Below, piece by piece: positions 1-10,154 of a stretch of 64,000 nucleotides of DNA. The stretch comes from JAAYJG01 sp964450305 (GTDB lineage: Bacteria > Bacillota > Clostridia > DSM-8532), in assembly GCA_964450305.1 (NCBI GenBank), contig CAYVFB010000009.1:3874-67873 (forward strand). Direction: 5' to 3'. The notes below the pieces were generated by a model. It was given only the letters and a program-made list of their open reading frames with translations, made no database searches and had not been told where the DNA came from. How positions within the stretch are numbered: position 1 is the stretch's first letter; the number at the start of each line of letters is the position of its first letter. Made by a program: the position numbers and the translations under genes.

Positions 1-105
1 GATGGCCTGTTCAGCAAAAGCGATATCGATCAAATAAACTGCCACCATTCCCAGTATCAACAGCCATGCGACTATTCTGATAATTGCTTTTTTGTTCTTC
101 CACAT
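1..105 (-). CDS. Membrane-anchored or secreted protein, N-terminal fragment (cut by window edge)
   Basis: The reverse strand from 105 opens with ATG preceded by an AGGAGA ribosome site at the right distance, and stays open for 35 codons to the window edge. The visible N-terminus is basic (MWKNKK) followed by a hydrophobic stretch of about 20 residues, which is a signal peptide or membrane anchor. It lies about 100 bp downstream of the giant fibronectin-III gene on the same strand, so the two could be co-transcribed. The rest is outside the window and no function can be given. Confidence 0.6.
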   Translation of the reverse strand, partial: MWKNKKAIIRIVAWLLILGMVAVYLIDIAFAEQAI

Positions 106-208
106 AACTGTTCTCCTTGTTCCGGAACACCCTGCTGTTTCGCGGGTTGCATTTACTCGGAGTGTTCTCTTCCTGTAGAAGGCCCTGGTTCGGGCACGAT
201 TCTTACTA

Positions 209-3200
209 TTACCATTCACCCAGCAAATCGAGCACCATAATGATTTCTTGCAGGATTTCCTCTATGGTTGCGAGGCTTTCGCCCTTGTAGCTATTGTCAG
301 GTTCCAGGCCTGTCAGCCCCAGATCCAGTGCTATCACCAGGCGGTGATATACCGGATCCGGCATTACCGCCGCATTGCGGATATAACGATGTACGGCGGG
401 GCGTAAATCACTGGCAGAAACACCCGATTTGTAAGCGTATATCTCGACCACCAGGGAGGTTGCCTGCTGCCGGTTGATATTTGTTTTCAGGCCTGATACC
501 GGCAAGAACTGATCCAACTGGTAATGCTTTATTTTTGCGGGAGTGCTCAGACCCATTACTCCGGTTTCAGTGACCACTTCAAAAAGGGTAACGGCACTGT
601 CTTTCGAAACGAAATCCCCCGGATACAGGGTTTGACTGCCGAATACTTTTTGCAGATCGTATTTATGGGACAACCGCAGCAGATCCGGATTCACAGAGAC
701 ACCATCGTCAGGAATGGCAATGGAAATCACTGGAGCTGAAAACACTGCATATTGCCCCGGTGTTTTGCAATTAACGAGGACATAGGGGAACAGCCATGCT
801 TTGATGCCGGGTGGATCCTGCCAAATCGCTGCGCCGGTTGGCAAAAACATGGGCTGAGCCAGCGACTGGTTTCCATCATGAAGCATTTTCAACTTCATTC
901 CGCCTGCAAGCTCCTTCAGCTCATGGCTATTGATACGGGAGGCGGAAAAGCCCCTGCCGCCGTCCAGAATATCCCGGATATATAGGGATAATTCTTCCTC
1001 TATCCTATCTACAAGAAGATCGATCAACCCATTCAACTCGGCCTGGCTCTTGTATGTCAGGGTTGTTTTCTCGCCCAGCAGCTTGTAAAGCTCCCTGTCC
1101 AGAAGGCCATATTTGAATGGCCCGGTGGCGGTCGGTTTTTTCAGGATATCATAGATGATTTCATTCATTTCAGCATAGGTTCGCTTCATATTCACAGCCC
1201 GCATGCTGATATCAAAAACCTTTGAGCTAACCGTCAAGCCCTGGGGGGGCTGAACCGAACCGGCTAGATTTCGGTCAATGGTAAGCTCCAGCATGGTTTC
1301 TTTTATTCCGTAAGCCGTAGATGAGTTTTTTATGGTCTCCAGATTCAGGGTTTCCCCGGACAGTGTCAGCTCACCTTCGGCCATATGAATGGTCAGGCGG
1401 CTGTTCACCTTTTGCAGGACGGACAACACTTCCATTGGAATCAGAATAATGTCCCGGTTGGTTTCAGCCTTTTCCGCCGAAATGTCCACTGTAACGCCCG
1501 AATACCCCGCCACCTTCAGCATACCGGATATGGTCGAGCCCTTCAGGAGAATACGGTTAGCCGTCTTATCCGGCTCGTTCACCGTGAAATAAAGCTTTCT
1601 TGTCAGCCCGTCTGCACGGGACTGGAACAAATGTGTGATTTCATCCCGAACACGATCCTTGTCGTAATCATCCTGGCTGAAGTCGGTACGCACCGAAACC
1701 GGCCCGATATGGTTCGAGTCTGAGATATTGCGGGCCCAGACTTTCACATAATACCGGGTGTTGGCAAGAAGAGGCTGTCTTTTAAAAGTTCCGTCCGGTT
1801 GTCTTTGCATCGAGGAAGATATCTTGGCATAATACACATATTTTTCATTCAACCCCCCGGTGACATAGGCGGCTACTTTTTCGCGATAGAACTCTATTTC
1901 AGTATCGTCGGCCAGCCTGTATCCATAATCACTGCCCTCGGCTGTGCCATATTGAAGGGTTTGATAATCCTCATCATAATCCGTGCGGATTTCCATGAAG
2001 TAGTCATATATATCTTCACCTGCGAAACGGATCTCTATTTCATTGAGGGTGTTCCTTGTTTTCATTTTCAGGGGGCTGTCCCCCGTGGCCTCCCACGTCT
2101 TCTGGCTGCTGTTATACCACATCTTTGTATTTCCCTGTGGGTAATAAACCAGTATATCATACCAGGTATTGGGCTCCAGATCGAACAGGCGAATGTAATA
2201 ATCCCTGCCATCTTTCACCACAGAATATTTTGCACGGCTTAGTTCCTGATAGGTGTCTGCAATCTGGTTCGCTTTTTTCACCATAACACGGACATCCTCT
2301 TCCTTGACAATGCCCGCGATCGCTACCTTAAAGCCCAACTGAACATCGTTCACCGCTTCGATGAATTCCGGCGGAGCCACCATTTTTGTGGTCACCGGAA
2401 TACTCACCCAGTCGCTGTAGGAGGCATCCTCCTGCCCACGGTTTCGCACAGCCCTCAGGCTGAAATAGTAAAGGGTATTCGGCCTTAGAAACGGCAGGTT
2501 TGCCGGGAACCGCGCAATGCGTGTAAAGCTTTCGTTATACGTAAAACCTATGTCTTTCAGCCGTGTATTCAGCACATTGATCACCAGCTGGTCGTCTGTC
2601 GCATTTGGCTTGTACCTCGAATAAACATCCAAAAAACCCGGTGCCTGAGCATTTCCGATGTGATAGTCATCATTTACATAATCATAATCCTCATCCAGTC
2701 TCTCTTTGGTACAAACCATCTCATAGACCACATCCTGCTCGGCATGCAGCCAGTTCAGGGTCACCTTCGCATCGGTCAGCTCGGGCTGGCCGTCCTTCAC
2801 TGCAATGGAAAACTCCACTGGAGTTCTTGGTTTTCTGTCCAGATCGTCCATACTGCCCGAATCGGTTTTGGGGGTTGTGATGGATTTGATCGGTGTAAAA
2901 TCGCTCACCAGGAAAGGATCGGCTTCATTGTTAACATACAGCTTTGCCTGCAATTTGAAATAGTAAGTGGTGTTAGGCTTTAGTGCTTCTCCCGAACCGG
3001 CCGGGAAACGGGTGACCAATGTGGAAATACCGCTGCCCGGATTTTCATCCGGGTACAGGGTTTGCAGGCTGTCCATATATGGCGGCTGAAGGAGAACGAA
3101 GCTGTCCTCATCGGTTGAACTGCTGATATACAGGTCATATACGAGCTTGCGGTTTTCAGTGACATCTGTATATTCCAACCAGTCATTATCATCCAGGATT

Positions 3201-5338
3201 TTGGGGAAGTCAACGGTAATCCCGTTGAATACAGGCTTTCCGGTAGCCGGATCCGGTTCCGGCGCAATATCCACACCCAGAACCAGGTTTGGCATGGGTA
3301 CGGGCAAATCCTCCGAGGGGAAGGTCGTGAAGCTGACAACCGGGGATATGTAAGAGATCTTGTCCCCCAGGCCTGTGTTCGCGGCCCAGTTTACAGTATC
3401 GTTGTCTTTGCGCCTGGTTGAAAACATTCTTAGATAATACATCGTATTGGGCAGTAAAAAGCCGGGGTAATCAGGGAGTTGGTTAATATCGGCGTCCACA
3501 TCATTTTCTTTTGTCAGGGGTTCTCCGGGTTCTTCGGGTTCTCCGACAGTATAGTCCCAGAACAGCTTTGTGCCATCCAGCGTGTATACAAGCCGGCTGG
3601 AATCGTTGGGATCCTCATGCAGGTCGTGCTTGTCGATGGTCAGGATTCGTTTTTCCTTTACTGGAACATATACAGTAACTTTCTGCTCTCCGATCACCCT
3701 GGTTTCCATGATCTTTACATTGTCGGAAAGGAAAGTGTTCAAAAGAATGTGGAATGTAAAATCATTGTCATTATCGGGCTCGGAAAGAATGTCGCCCCAT
3801 TCCCGTGTCATCCATAAAAGCGGTTTTTCAAAGGAGAGCTTCAGGTTCGTGGTCGGTATCCTGACAGTTTCACCGTCTGCCTGGTTGTTCCCATAAGTCA
3901 CATTCTTTTTCCCTTCATATTTGGGCTCAACCTGGATCTCCCTTGGTACCGGAGGTTTTCCGGTATCATTGCCCAGCATTCGCAGATCGATGGCCAGCGA
4001 GCCCAGAGGGGTGTGGGAATTACCGTCGGTTACAACCACCCTGTAGTAATGCTCGGGGTGACGGCCTGTCTGATCCAGTGGGATTTCCACAATCACACTG
4101 CCCCATCCCGTACTTCCGGGGATGCTGGTATCAGGCACCTTGATTCCGGTGCCCGGATCCGATGCGGTTTCAAGCAGCTCTACCACAGTTCCGGCATCCT
4201 GTACCTGGTAATAAAGCTCGGTGTAATTGCGACTTTTGATCTTGTAAATCCGGATTTCCATTTTATCCACATCGACCTTGCTCACCTCATACATCATGGG
4301 GGTAAACAGCGAATCGATCCGCCCTTCAATGGACTGAAAGACATTATCCTTGTTTTCTATCGGAAAGCCCTGGCCACTGTCAAAGCCGTAGACTAGTCTG
4401 GAGGAGATAGCCTGTTCATTTTGGGTATTATTCCAAAAATACAGCCGTATATTCACTTTTTCATATTCAGTGCCGGGAATGATCCCATGAGTCTGATGAT
4501 CGAAGGTATAGGAAACATAACCATCTGAAGATATCACTTCTCCGCTGGCATTCAGCCCGGAAACAGCTCCTCCGGTTTCGCGCACAATCACCGAGCCGGT
4601 ATTGTCATAGGCCGTCCTGTAATCCTTCGTTGTGACAATATCCTTCACAACATTCATTTTCACATGAAAATAGGAATAATCGATATCGACATGGGGGGTT
4701 GTATTGGATTCAAGGCGATTCAAATTCACCCGCCTGTCGGTAATGTCAAGGATTCTGCGTTCCGATGGATCCCAGATCGTGGGAACCTTCCAGCGCAGGG
4801 TTAATTTCGGCTGCTGCCCGCTGATAATTCGTATCACCTGGGTTCCGTCAGCGGACATGACAAGGTTTGGCGAACTATCCGTCAACCCGCCAAGAACAGC
4901 CATTTCGTTAAAGGAAGTCCCTTCAAAGGTCATATCGGACAAAAAGTAGATAATGTCCTCGGCTACCTGCTCATTGTATTTATTCCGGAAGCTGACGGGG
5001 TTCCCGTCCTGGTTTTTAAAATTGAAGTGCAGATCATAGATATGATCGGGGCTAAATTCCAGGCTGATAATGTTTTTCCCATTTTCCGTCAGCACAAGCG
5101 GCAAATCCGTTTTCGTGGTCTGCGTACCGTCGGGCTCATGCCACTGCACGGTAACCGTATTGGTTCCGTCCACAGGCAGCCACTCGATATTCCAGCGGCT
5201 GGTTTCCTGATCATATTTGAAGCTTGGGTTAAATGTGGTGTTGGGGGCGGCAAAAACCTCCTGCACTGCGAAAAACAATCCCGTAAGAAGCAGAGCAGCC
5301 AACATCGCAGATATGATCTTTCTTGTAAAAAGCTTCAT
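209..5338 (-). CDS. Giant secreted multi-fibronectin-type-III surface protein (1709 aa)
   Basis: The start at 5338 (MKLFTRK...) is chosen over an upstream in-frame start because AGGAGG lies just before it and the signal peptide begins there (residues 1-30, cleavage near VFA/AP). The body shows repeated fibronectin-III-like modules, each ending in variants of 'L.PNT.YY', for example LLPNTMYYLRMFS, LKPNTTYYFKL, LRPNTLYYFSL and LANTRYYVKVW. The last 200 or so residues contain stretches like degenerate SLH repeats (LYPGDFVSKDSAVTLFEVV; LDLGLTGLEPDNSYKGESL), suggesting weak or former cell-wall anchoring. No catalytic domain is recognised. A role as an extracellular adhesin or structural surface protein is inference. 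The gene is followed on the same strand by another exported protein. Confidence 0.75.
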   Translation of the reverse strand: MKLFTRKIISAMLAALLLTGLFFAVQEVFAAPNTTFNPSFKYDQETSRWNIEWLPVDGTNTVTVQWHEPDGTQTTKTDLPLVLTENGKNIISLEFSPDHIYDLHFNFKNQDGNPVSFRNKYNEQVAEDIIYFLSDMTFEGTSFNEMAVLGGLTDSSPNLVMSADGTQVIRIISGQQPKLTLRWKVPTIWDPSERRILDITDRRVNLNRLESNTTPHVDIDYSYFHVKMNVVKDIVTTKDYRTAYDNTGSVIVRETGGAVSGLNASGEVISSDGYVSYTFDHQTHGIIPGTEYEKVNIRLYFWNNTQNEQAISSRLVYGFDSGQGFPIENKDNVFQSIEGRIDSLFTPMMYEVSKVDVDKMEIRIYKIKSRNYTELYYQVQDAGTVVELLETASDPGTGIKVPDTSIPGSTGWGSVIVEIPLDQTGRHPEHYYRVVVTDGNSHTPLGSLAIDLRMLGNDTGKPPVPREIQVEPKYEGKKNVTYGNNQADGETVRIPTTNLKLSFEKPLLWMTREWGDILSEPDNDNDFTFHILLNTFLSDNVKIMETRVIGEQKVTVYVPVKEKRILTIDKHDLHEDPNDSSRLVYTLDGTKLFWDYTVGEPEEPGEPLTKENDVDADINQLPDYPGFLLPNTMYYLRMFSTRRKDNDTVNWAANTGLGDKISYISPVVSFTTFPSEDLPVPMPNLVLGVDIAPEPDPATGKPVFNGITVDFPKILDDNDWLEYTDVTENRKLVYDLYISSSTDEDSFVLLQPPYMDSLQTLYPDENPGSGISTLVTRFPAGSGEALKPNTTYYFKLQAKLYVNNEADPFLVSDFTPIKSITTPKTDSGSMDDLDRKPRTPVEFSIAVKDGQPELTDAKVTLNWLHAEQDVVYEMVCTKERLDEDYDYVNDDYHIGNAQAPGFLDVYSRYKPNATDDQLVINVLNTRLKDIGFTYNESFTRIARFPANLPFLRPNTLYYFSLRAVRNRGQEDASYSDWVSIPVTTKMVAPPEFIEAVNDVQLGFKVAIAGIVKEEDVRVMVKKANQIADTYQELSRAKYSVVKDGRDYYIRLFDLEPNTWYDILVYYPQGNTKMWYNSSQKTWEATGDSPLKMKTRNTLNEIEIRFAGEDIYDYFMEIRTDYDEDYQTLQYGTAEGSDYGYRLADDTEIEFYREKVAAYVTGGLNEKYVYYAKISSSMQRQPDGTFKRQPLLANTRYYVKVWARNISDSNHIGPVSVRTDFSQDDYDKDRVRDEITHLFQSRADGLTRKLYFTVNEPDKTANRILLKGSTISGMLKVAGYSGVTVDISAEKAETNRDIILIPMEVLSVLQKVNSRLTIHMAEGELTLSGETLNLETIKNSSTAYGIKETMLELTIDRNLAGSVQPPQGLTVSSKVFDISMRAVNMKRTYAEMNEIIYDILKKPTATGPFKYGLLDRELYKLLGEKTTLTYKSQAELNGLIDLLVDRIEEELSLYIRDILDGGRGFSASRINSHELKELAGGMKLKMLHDGNQSLAQPMFLPTGAAIWQDPPGIKAWLFPYVLVNCKTPGQYAVFSAPVISIAIPDDGVSVNPDLLRLSHKYDLQKVFGSQTLYPGDFVSKDSAVTLFEVVTETGVMGLSTPAKIKHYQLDQFLPVSGLKTNINRQQATSLVVEIYAYKSGVSASDLRPAVHRYIRNAAVMPDPVYHRLVIALDLGLTGLEPDNSYKGESLATIEEILQEIIMVLDLLGEW

Positions 5339-5368
5339 TCGCTCAGTTCCTCCTGATTCAGTAAGCAC

Positions 5369-5782
5369 TTAAGTCCCCCCTGTAAGGAATGGTTCAATGG
5401 TATATTACAATACAATCATCGGCATTTTGGAGGTTTTTTTTTAACAACAGAAGCTAAGTTAATTGGGATCTACCACCACGTTATTTTGCCTCTGGATTAA
5501 AAATACGTTATTGAGTTGAGGGAGATTTGCCTCGTTATTGGAGACGCCTTTAGGTTTGCAATTGCTCATGTTACAGGGCGGAGCCACTGTGTAAAATTTC
5601 GATCTGACGCAGTTACTGCCCGGCAGAACCTGGAGCAGAAATAGTAAGCAATAATTGACTGAACAGGCCTGAGTTGCTATGATGGAGTTAAACATAGGTT
5701 CCCTGTTTTGTCGTTTTATGGCAGTTCTTCTCGTCGAAACGACACGAACAACCAATGAAAATTAATTCTGGGAGGAATTCAC
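5369..5782. other. Intergenic region between divergent surface-protein genes
   Basis: About 410 bp separate the two divergent genes and must hold both promoters and both 5' leaders. A GTCGTTT...AAACGAC inverted repeat lies near 5710-5745. I compared the leader with c-di-GMP-I/II and cobalamin riboswitch cores and saw no convincing match. A 98-codon minus-strand reading frame here has no ribosome site or protein-like composition and is not called. Confidence 0.4.
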
Positions 5783-8266
5783 ATGAAAAGAGGTATCGTG
5801 AAAAAATTGATTGTGTTCCTGCAAGCCCTTGCACTTGCGGTAAGCTCTCTTCTTTTTGGAGTGTTGCATTCTCTGACTGCCGATTCCAGCGGAGCTGCAA
5901 ACGGTAACCTGAGAAAAGGTATTATCGCCGACCATCAAAACGCTACCCTGTCAAAGCTGAAAAGCATTCCTTCGCAATGGATTGAAAAAGCCAAAAGCTC
6001 TCTTCACATCGTCTATGGACACACCTCTCATGGAAGTCAGATCACAGACGGCATGACCGGCCTTGCAAAATTTCTTGGCTCCTCCTGGTCCTGGAACAAC
6101 GCCGGAAGCGGTGGTGCCCTCGATTTAAGAGATACCCCCGGCAGCTTTAAAACCGATCTTGGAAACAGTTCCTGGGCTTCCGTCACCAGAAGCTATCTGA
6201 AATCGAACACCGACATCAATGTGGTGATGTGGTCCTGGTGCGGGCAGGTCAGTGGTGCTTCGGAATCAGCCATCAATCAGTATCTGAAGACCATGAGCCA
6301 GCTCGAGGAAGAGTTTCCAAAGGTCATATTCGTTTATATGACCGGCCATACCGACGGGACGGGATCTTCTGGCAACCTGCATATTCGCAACGAGCAAATC
6401 CGAAAATACTGCAGAGACAACAATAAAGTCCTGTTTGACTTTGCTGATATTGAAAGCTATGACCCTGACGGAAACGGTTATTTGAACAAAGCCGTGAACG
6501 ACGGCTGCCATTATGATTCCGACGGGAATGGCACCACAGATAAAAACTGGGCGGAAAGCTGGCAGAACTCACACAAGCTCAATGAGGACTGGTTCCATTG
6601 CAGCTCGGCGCATAGCCAACCTTTAACCGCCAACATGAAAGCCTATGCAGCGTGGTATATGTTCTCGAGAATTGCAGGCTGGGATGGTGAAGCCGAACCC
6701 TTAGAACAGGAAACGCTGCAGCTTGCCCCCATTGGAAGCAAATCAGTCTATCAGGGGTCAACGCTCAGCTTCACTGTGGATGCCACCGGTTCGGGAGGAA
6801 AAAGCCTCATATATTCCGCTTTCAGTTCACCCTATACGCCCCTGCCGGAAGGCGCACAATTCGATACAGCCTCCCACACCTTCAGCTGGATCCCCTCCTT
6901 TACGCAAAGCGGTAAATACACCCTTCGCTTTGCAGTAACCGATGGTGACAAGTCGGACTATCAGGATGTTTCCGTTACCGTCGAGGCTGGGGACGGTATC
7001 AGTGCATTCAATCAAATTCAGGCCGAAGAATATACCGACATGTTCGGCGTGCAAAATGAAAACTGCATTGAAGGCGGCAGAAATGTTGGTTGGATCCAGA
7101 ATGGAGACTATATCAGCTATTACGGGATCAATTTTGGAGAAGGAGCCGCAAGCTTTTCCGCACGGGTCGCCAGTGAAACAGCCAATGGAATCATTGAATT
7201 AAGGTTGGACAGCATAACCGGAAAATTAATAGGCACCTGCAGCGTATCGCCCTCCGGCGGCTGGCAGCAGTGGAAAACCCTTACCTGCCCCGTTTCAGAA
7301 GTAACAGGCATCCATGAACTTTTTCTTGTTTTCCGTTCCACCGACGCAGCCAGCGATTACCTGATGAATATCAATTGGTTTCAATTCAAGGAAAAGGCAA
7401 ATGCCCCGATATACAAAGCGACGGTTACCCTTGCAGACAGATCCGAAGTGAACACGGAGTTGCTGAAGAAAATCGGCAACAGGCCTGTTCTGCAGGTTGT
7501 AACCCATCAAGTCCTGGAACCGTCTGGTCGAATGATTTATGATCCGGTTGAGTGGCGTTACGATCCCACACCTGAGGAACTGAAAAAACCGGAAAACATT
7601 ACAGTACGGTATATCTATGGACCGGAAGATTTCGCAGTTCCTTCAGGAAAATATAACCCTTCGACAGGCACGATTTCGTTTGTGCCAACTATTACAGGGC
7701 GGTATGCCATTACCTTTGAACAAAAGACCTATTCGGACATTTCTGATGCTTATGCGAAAGAAGCCATAGGGATATTGGCCTCCAAAGGGCTTTACAACTG
7801 GATTGAAGGCGATATGTTCAATCCAGGCCGAAATATCACCCGGGCAGAATTCCTTTATCTTGTGATCAACGCCTTAAATTTATATGTAGATTTGGGAGGC
7901 AATTTCTCGGATGTCAGCGTGAAAGATTTTTATTACGAGTCTGCGCGGATCGCCAAAAAGCTGGGGGTTTCAAACGGGATTGGTGATAACAAGCTTGGAC
8001 CCAACCTGGAAATTACCCGTCAGGACATGTCCACTCTGGTAGTCAGGGCTTTAAGGGCTGCAGGTCGGGATCTGCCCAAGGCCACCGCTTCTGATTTGAA
8101 TAATTTTAAAGATGCAAACAATGTTTCGGATTATGCGAAAGAAAGCATGGCTATCCTGGTTAAGTCCGGGATTATTGTGGGTTACAACAAGATGTTGTAC
8201 CCGAAAGGAAAATTTGATATGCAGCAGGCTGCAACCGTAATTTACAGGTTGTATAACGAAGACTGA
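5783..8266 (+). CDS. Secreted SLH-anchored protein with SGNH-like N-terminal domain, Ig-like domain and CBM6 (827 aa)
   Basis: ATG at 5783 follows GGAGG. Residues 1-33 are a signal peptide. Residues 45-300 form a globular domain with YGHTSHGS (78-85), ending in a Cys/His-containing segment (DWFHCSSAHSQP). It resembles SGNH/GDSL-hydrolase-like proteins, but I cannot assign catalytic residues with certainty. Then come a putative Ig-like (He_PIG type) domain at about 308-400 (PEGAQFD...FSWIPS), a family 6 carbohydrate-binding module at about 405-540 (QAEEYTDM...NVGWIQNGDYISY...INWFQF), a linker, and three SLH repeats at about 645-827 that bind secondary cell-wall polymer. The inferred role is a cell-surface esterase or hydrolase acting on plant polysaccharide. 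It is monocistronic, with a strong terminator downstream. Confidence 0.75.
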   Translation: MKRGIVKKLIVFLQALALAVSSLLFGVLHSLTADSSGAANGNLRKGIIADHQNATLSKLKSIPSQWIEKAKSSLHIVYGHTSHGSQITDGMTGLAKFLGSSWSWNNAGSGGALDLRDTPGSFKTDLGNSSWASVTRSYLKSNTDINVVMWSWCGQVSGASESAINQYLKTMSQLEEEFPKVIFVYMTGHTDGTGSSGNLHIRNEQIRKYCRDNNKVLFDFADIESYDPDGNGYLNKAVNDGCHYDSDGNGTTDKNWAESWQNSHKLNEDWFHCSSAHSQPLTANMKAYAAWYMFSRIAGWDGEAEPLEQETLQLAPIGSKSVYQGSTLSFTVDATGSGGKSLIYSAFSSPYTPLPEGAQFDTASHTFSWIPSFTQSGKYTLRFAVTDGDKSDYQDVSVTVEAGDGISAFNQIQAEEYTDMFGVQNENCIEGGRNVGWIQNGDYISYYGINFGEGAASFSARVASETANGIIELRLDSITGKLIGTCSVSPSGGWQQWKTLTCPVSEVTGIHELFLVFRSTDAASDYLMNINWFQFKEKANAPIYKATVTLADRSEVNTELLKKIGNRPVLQVVTHQVLEPSGRMIYDPVEWRYDPTPEELKKPENITVRYIYGPEDFAVPSGKYNPSTGTISFVPTITGRYAITFEQKTYSDISDAYAKEAIGILASKGLYNWIEGDMFNPGRNITRAEFLYLVINALNLYVDLGGNFSDVSVKDFYYESARIAKKLGVSNGIGDNKLGPNLEITRQDMSTLVVRALRAAGRDLPKATASDLNNFKDANNVSDYAKESMAILVKSGIIVGYNKMLYPKGKFDMQQAATVIYRLYNED

Positions 8267-8333
8267 CCCCGCAAGATGAACCAGCCGTCAGGGTTCAGGC
8301 CTACTGCCGGAAGCATGATTCAATGAGCATTTT

Positions 8334-8380
8334 CAGGCCGTTTATGACACTCACTGTTATGAACGGCCTGTTGTTTTTCG
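8334..8380 (+). terminator. Rho-independent terminator of the CBM6/SLH gene
   Basis: CAGGCCGTT at 8334-8342 pairs with AACGGCCTG, and the stem extends to 15 bp with G-U pairs around a short loop. TTGTTTTT follows immediately. It sits between the CBM6/SLH gene and the GH18 gene. This makes an earlier in-frame start for the next gene (at 8323) implausible. Confidence 0.85.
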
Positions 8381-8529
8381 AAGCCTGCTCTCTGTTCATT
8401 TCACTCTGGCCTTTACTGATACTGCCAAACAAGCTTTCTTTTGCCACTGGATTACAGCCTGTCTGTCACACCTTCAACAGCCGTTTCATATATTGGATAC
8501 TAAAGAAACAGGAATTTGCAGGTGTTTTT

Positions 8530-10059
8530 ATGTGGTATATCGTTATTGCCGGGGACAGTCTGTTTCGGATTGCCCAACGTTTTGGCACGACTGTTGAAAT
8601 TCTTCAGCAGGCCAATAAACTTTCAGGAACTGGTCTGAGTATTGGGCAGGCACTGTATATTCCCCCGGTTCCGGGAAGAGTGTTTCAGTATACCGTTCAG
8701 CCGGGAGACTCTTTGTATAACCTTGCTCGTTTGTTCTCAACCACCATACCGGCGCTGGTGGAACTAAACAATATACAAAGCAATCTGATTTTTGCCGGTC
8801 AAAGAATTCGAATCCCTTTTTATACCGAAGTTATCGTCAATGTGGCGCAGGCCAATATCCGAAGCGGTGCCGGAACGAACTTCTCTTCCATTGCAGTCAT
8901 GGTCAGAGGTGCGCGCCTTCCTGTTACGGGATACAGGAACGGGTGGTACCAGGTTGGCCTGTATAACGGAGCTACGGGCTGGATTTCGGAAAACATCGTG
9001 GCCCTTGACGCCCATGACAGCAGTCGGCCGGTTCAGCCCATTATCGGTTTTTACACATTGGCTGAGGGGCCTGGATTGCCAAGCTCCTATGCCTCCTTCA
9101 CAGAAAATGTCCGGTCCTTGTCCTCTGTCGGTCTGTTCTTCTACCAGATCAGCCGCAATGATCCCACGCAGATCGATAAGTTTTTCCAGTTTACTGATCA
9201 GGATATTCAGGTTTTGGTGGCCATTGCTCACAGAAACAACATCAAGGTTCTGCCCATAGTCCACAATCTGCTATACCGTCCAGGGGGCGTAGAGCTGGCC
9301 AGGAACCTTGTTCGCCAGCTGGTTTCCTCGCCGCAGAATCGGCGTGCCTTTGCCCGGAACCTGGTAGCCTTGATTCAGAGGTACAATTTTGATGGCGTGA
9401 ATATCGATATTGAAGACGCTTATACCGAAGACAGCGATAATCTGGCCCAGCTATATGTAGATATTGCCGATGAGTTCAGATCAGGGGGATACTATCTTTC
9501 AGCTTCAGTTCCTTCGAGGGTCAGCGATGAACCCTTCAACCCGTTTTCTGACCCGTTCAATTACGAGGTCATCGGCAGCGCTGTGGATGAATTCATCGTC
9601 ATGCTTTACAACGAGTATGGGTGGCCCGGCAGTCCGCCCGGCCCGCCTGTGTCCATCCCATGGTTCAGAAGGGTGGTAACCTATACCAAAACGAAAATGC
9701 CCTGGTATAAGATTGCCGCGGCTGTATCGGTATTTGGCTTTGACTTCAACCTGACAACAGGCAGGAACTCCTATGCGTCTTACGACAGGGCAATTGCATT
9801 ATCCAGGCAGTATGGAAGTACCATTCAGTTTGATATGCGCCAGCAGACACCCTGGTTCCCGTATACCGACGCTCAGGGGCAGCAGCATCAGGTATGGTTT
9901 GAGGATGAGGACAGCATCCGGGTAAAAATCCGCACGGCCTGGGATATGGGAATCAACGGCATCGCGTTATGGCGTCTGGGTATGGAGGATCCAAATATCT
10001 GGACCATGATAGAAAATGAGGTTGTTGTCAAGAAGATCATTGAAAACTTCAGAAGATAA
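8530..10059 (+). CDS. sleL: LysM-SH3b-GH18 spore cortex hydrolase / glycosylase (SleL/YaaH type)
   Basis: The start at 8530 (MWYIVIAGDSLFRIAQ) is preferred to an earlier in-frame ATG, because the first LysM begins there and the upstream region is a terminator. Order (509 aa): LysM at about 2-45, LysM at about 49-95, bacterial SH3 domain at about 99-158 (ANIRSGAGTNFSSIAVM), GH18 at about 168-500. The GH18 signature DGVNIDIE is at 288-295, with the catalytic Glu at 295. SleL/YaaH proteins cleave cortex peptidoglycan fragments during germination. There is no signal peptide, which is usual for spore-targeted LysM proteins. The SH3b insertion between LysM and GH18 is a variation on the usual two-LysM/GH18 layout. 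Confidence 0.85.
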   Translation: MWYIVIAGDSLFRIAQRFGTTVEILQQANKLSGTGLSIGQALYIPPVPGRVFQYTVQPGDSLYNLARLFSTTIPALVELNNIQSNLIFAGQRIRIPFYTEVIVNVAQANIRSGAGTNFSSIAVMVRGARLPVTGYRNGWYQVGLYNGATGWISENIVALDAHDSSRPVQPIIGFYTLAEGPGLPSSYASFTENVRSLSSVGLFFYQISRNDPTQIDKFFQFTDQDIQVLVAIAHRNNIKVLPIVHNLLYRPGGVELARNLVRQLVSSPQNRRAFARNLVALIQRYNFDGVNIDIEDAYTEDSDNLAQLYVDIADEFRSGGYYLSASVPSRVSDEPFNPFSDPFNYEVIGSAVDEFIVMLYNEYGWPGSPPGPPVSIPWFRRVVTYTKTKMPWYKIAAAVSVFGFDFNLTTGRNSYASYDRAIALSRQYGSTIQFDMRQQTPWFPYTDAQGQQHQVWFEDEDSIRVKIRTAWDMGINGIALWRLGMEDPNIWTMIENEVVVKKIIENFRR

Positions 10060-10154
10060 AATGATTCCAGTTGATAGAACCAATACGGGATAATTCGTTG
10101 CGCTCAGAATGACATTACTGCGCGATGAAACACATACCCGGAATAAGACAATAT

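Noticed and set aside
5530..5700. Possible riboswitch (c-di-GMP or cobalamin type) in the leader of the CBM6/SLH gene
   Set aside because: Fragments such as GCAAACC occur only in the wrong strand and the conserved cores and tetraloop receptor are not found.
5459..5755. 98-codon minus-strand frame between the two surface-protein genes
   Set aside because: No ribosome site, protein-unlike composition and location in a divergent promoter region.
8323..8529. Upstream extension of the GH18 spore protein with a hydrophobic segment
   Set aside because: It would be translated through a strong terminator hairpin and lacks a ribosome site; LysM proteins of this type start at the LysM.
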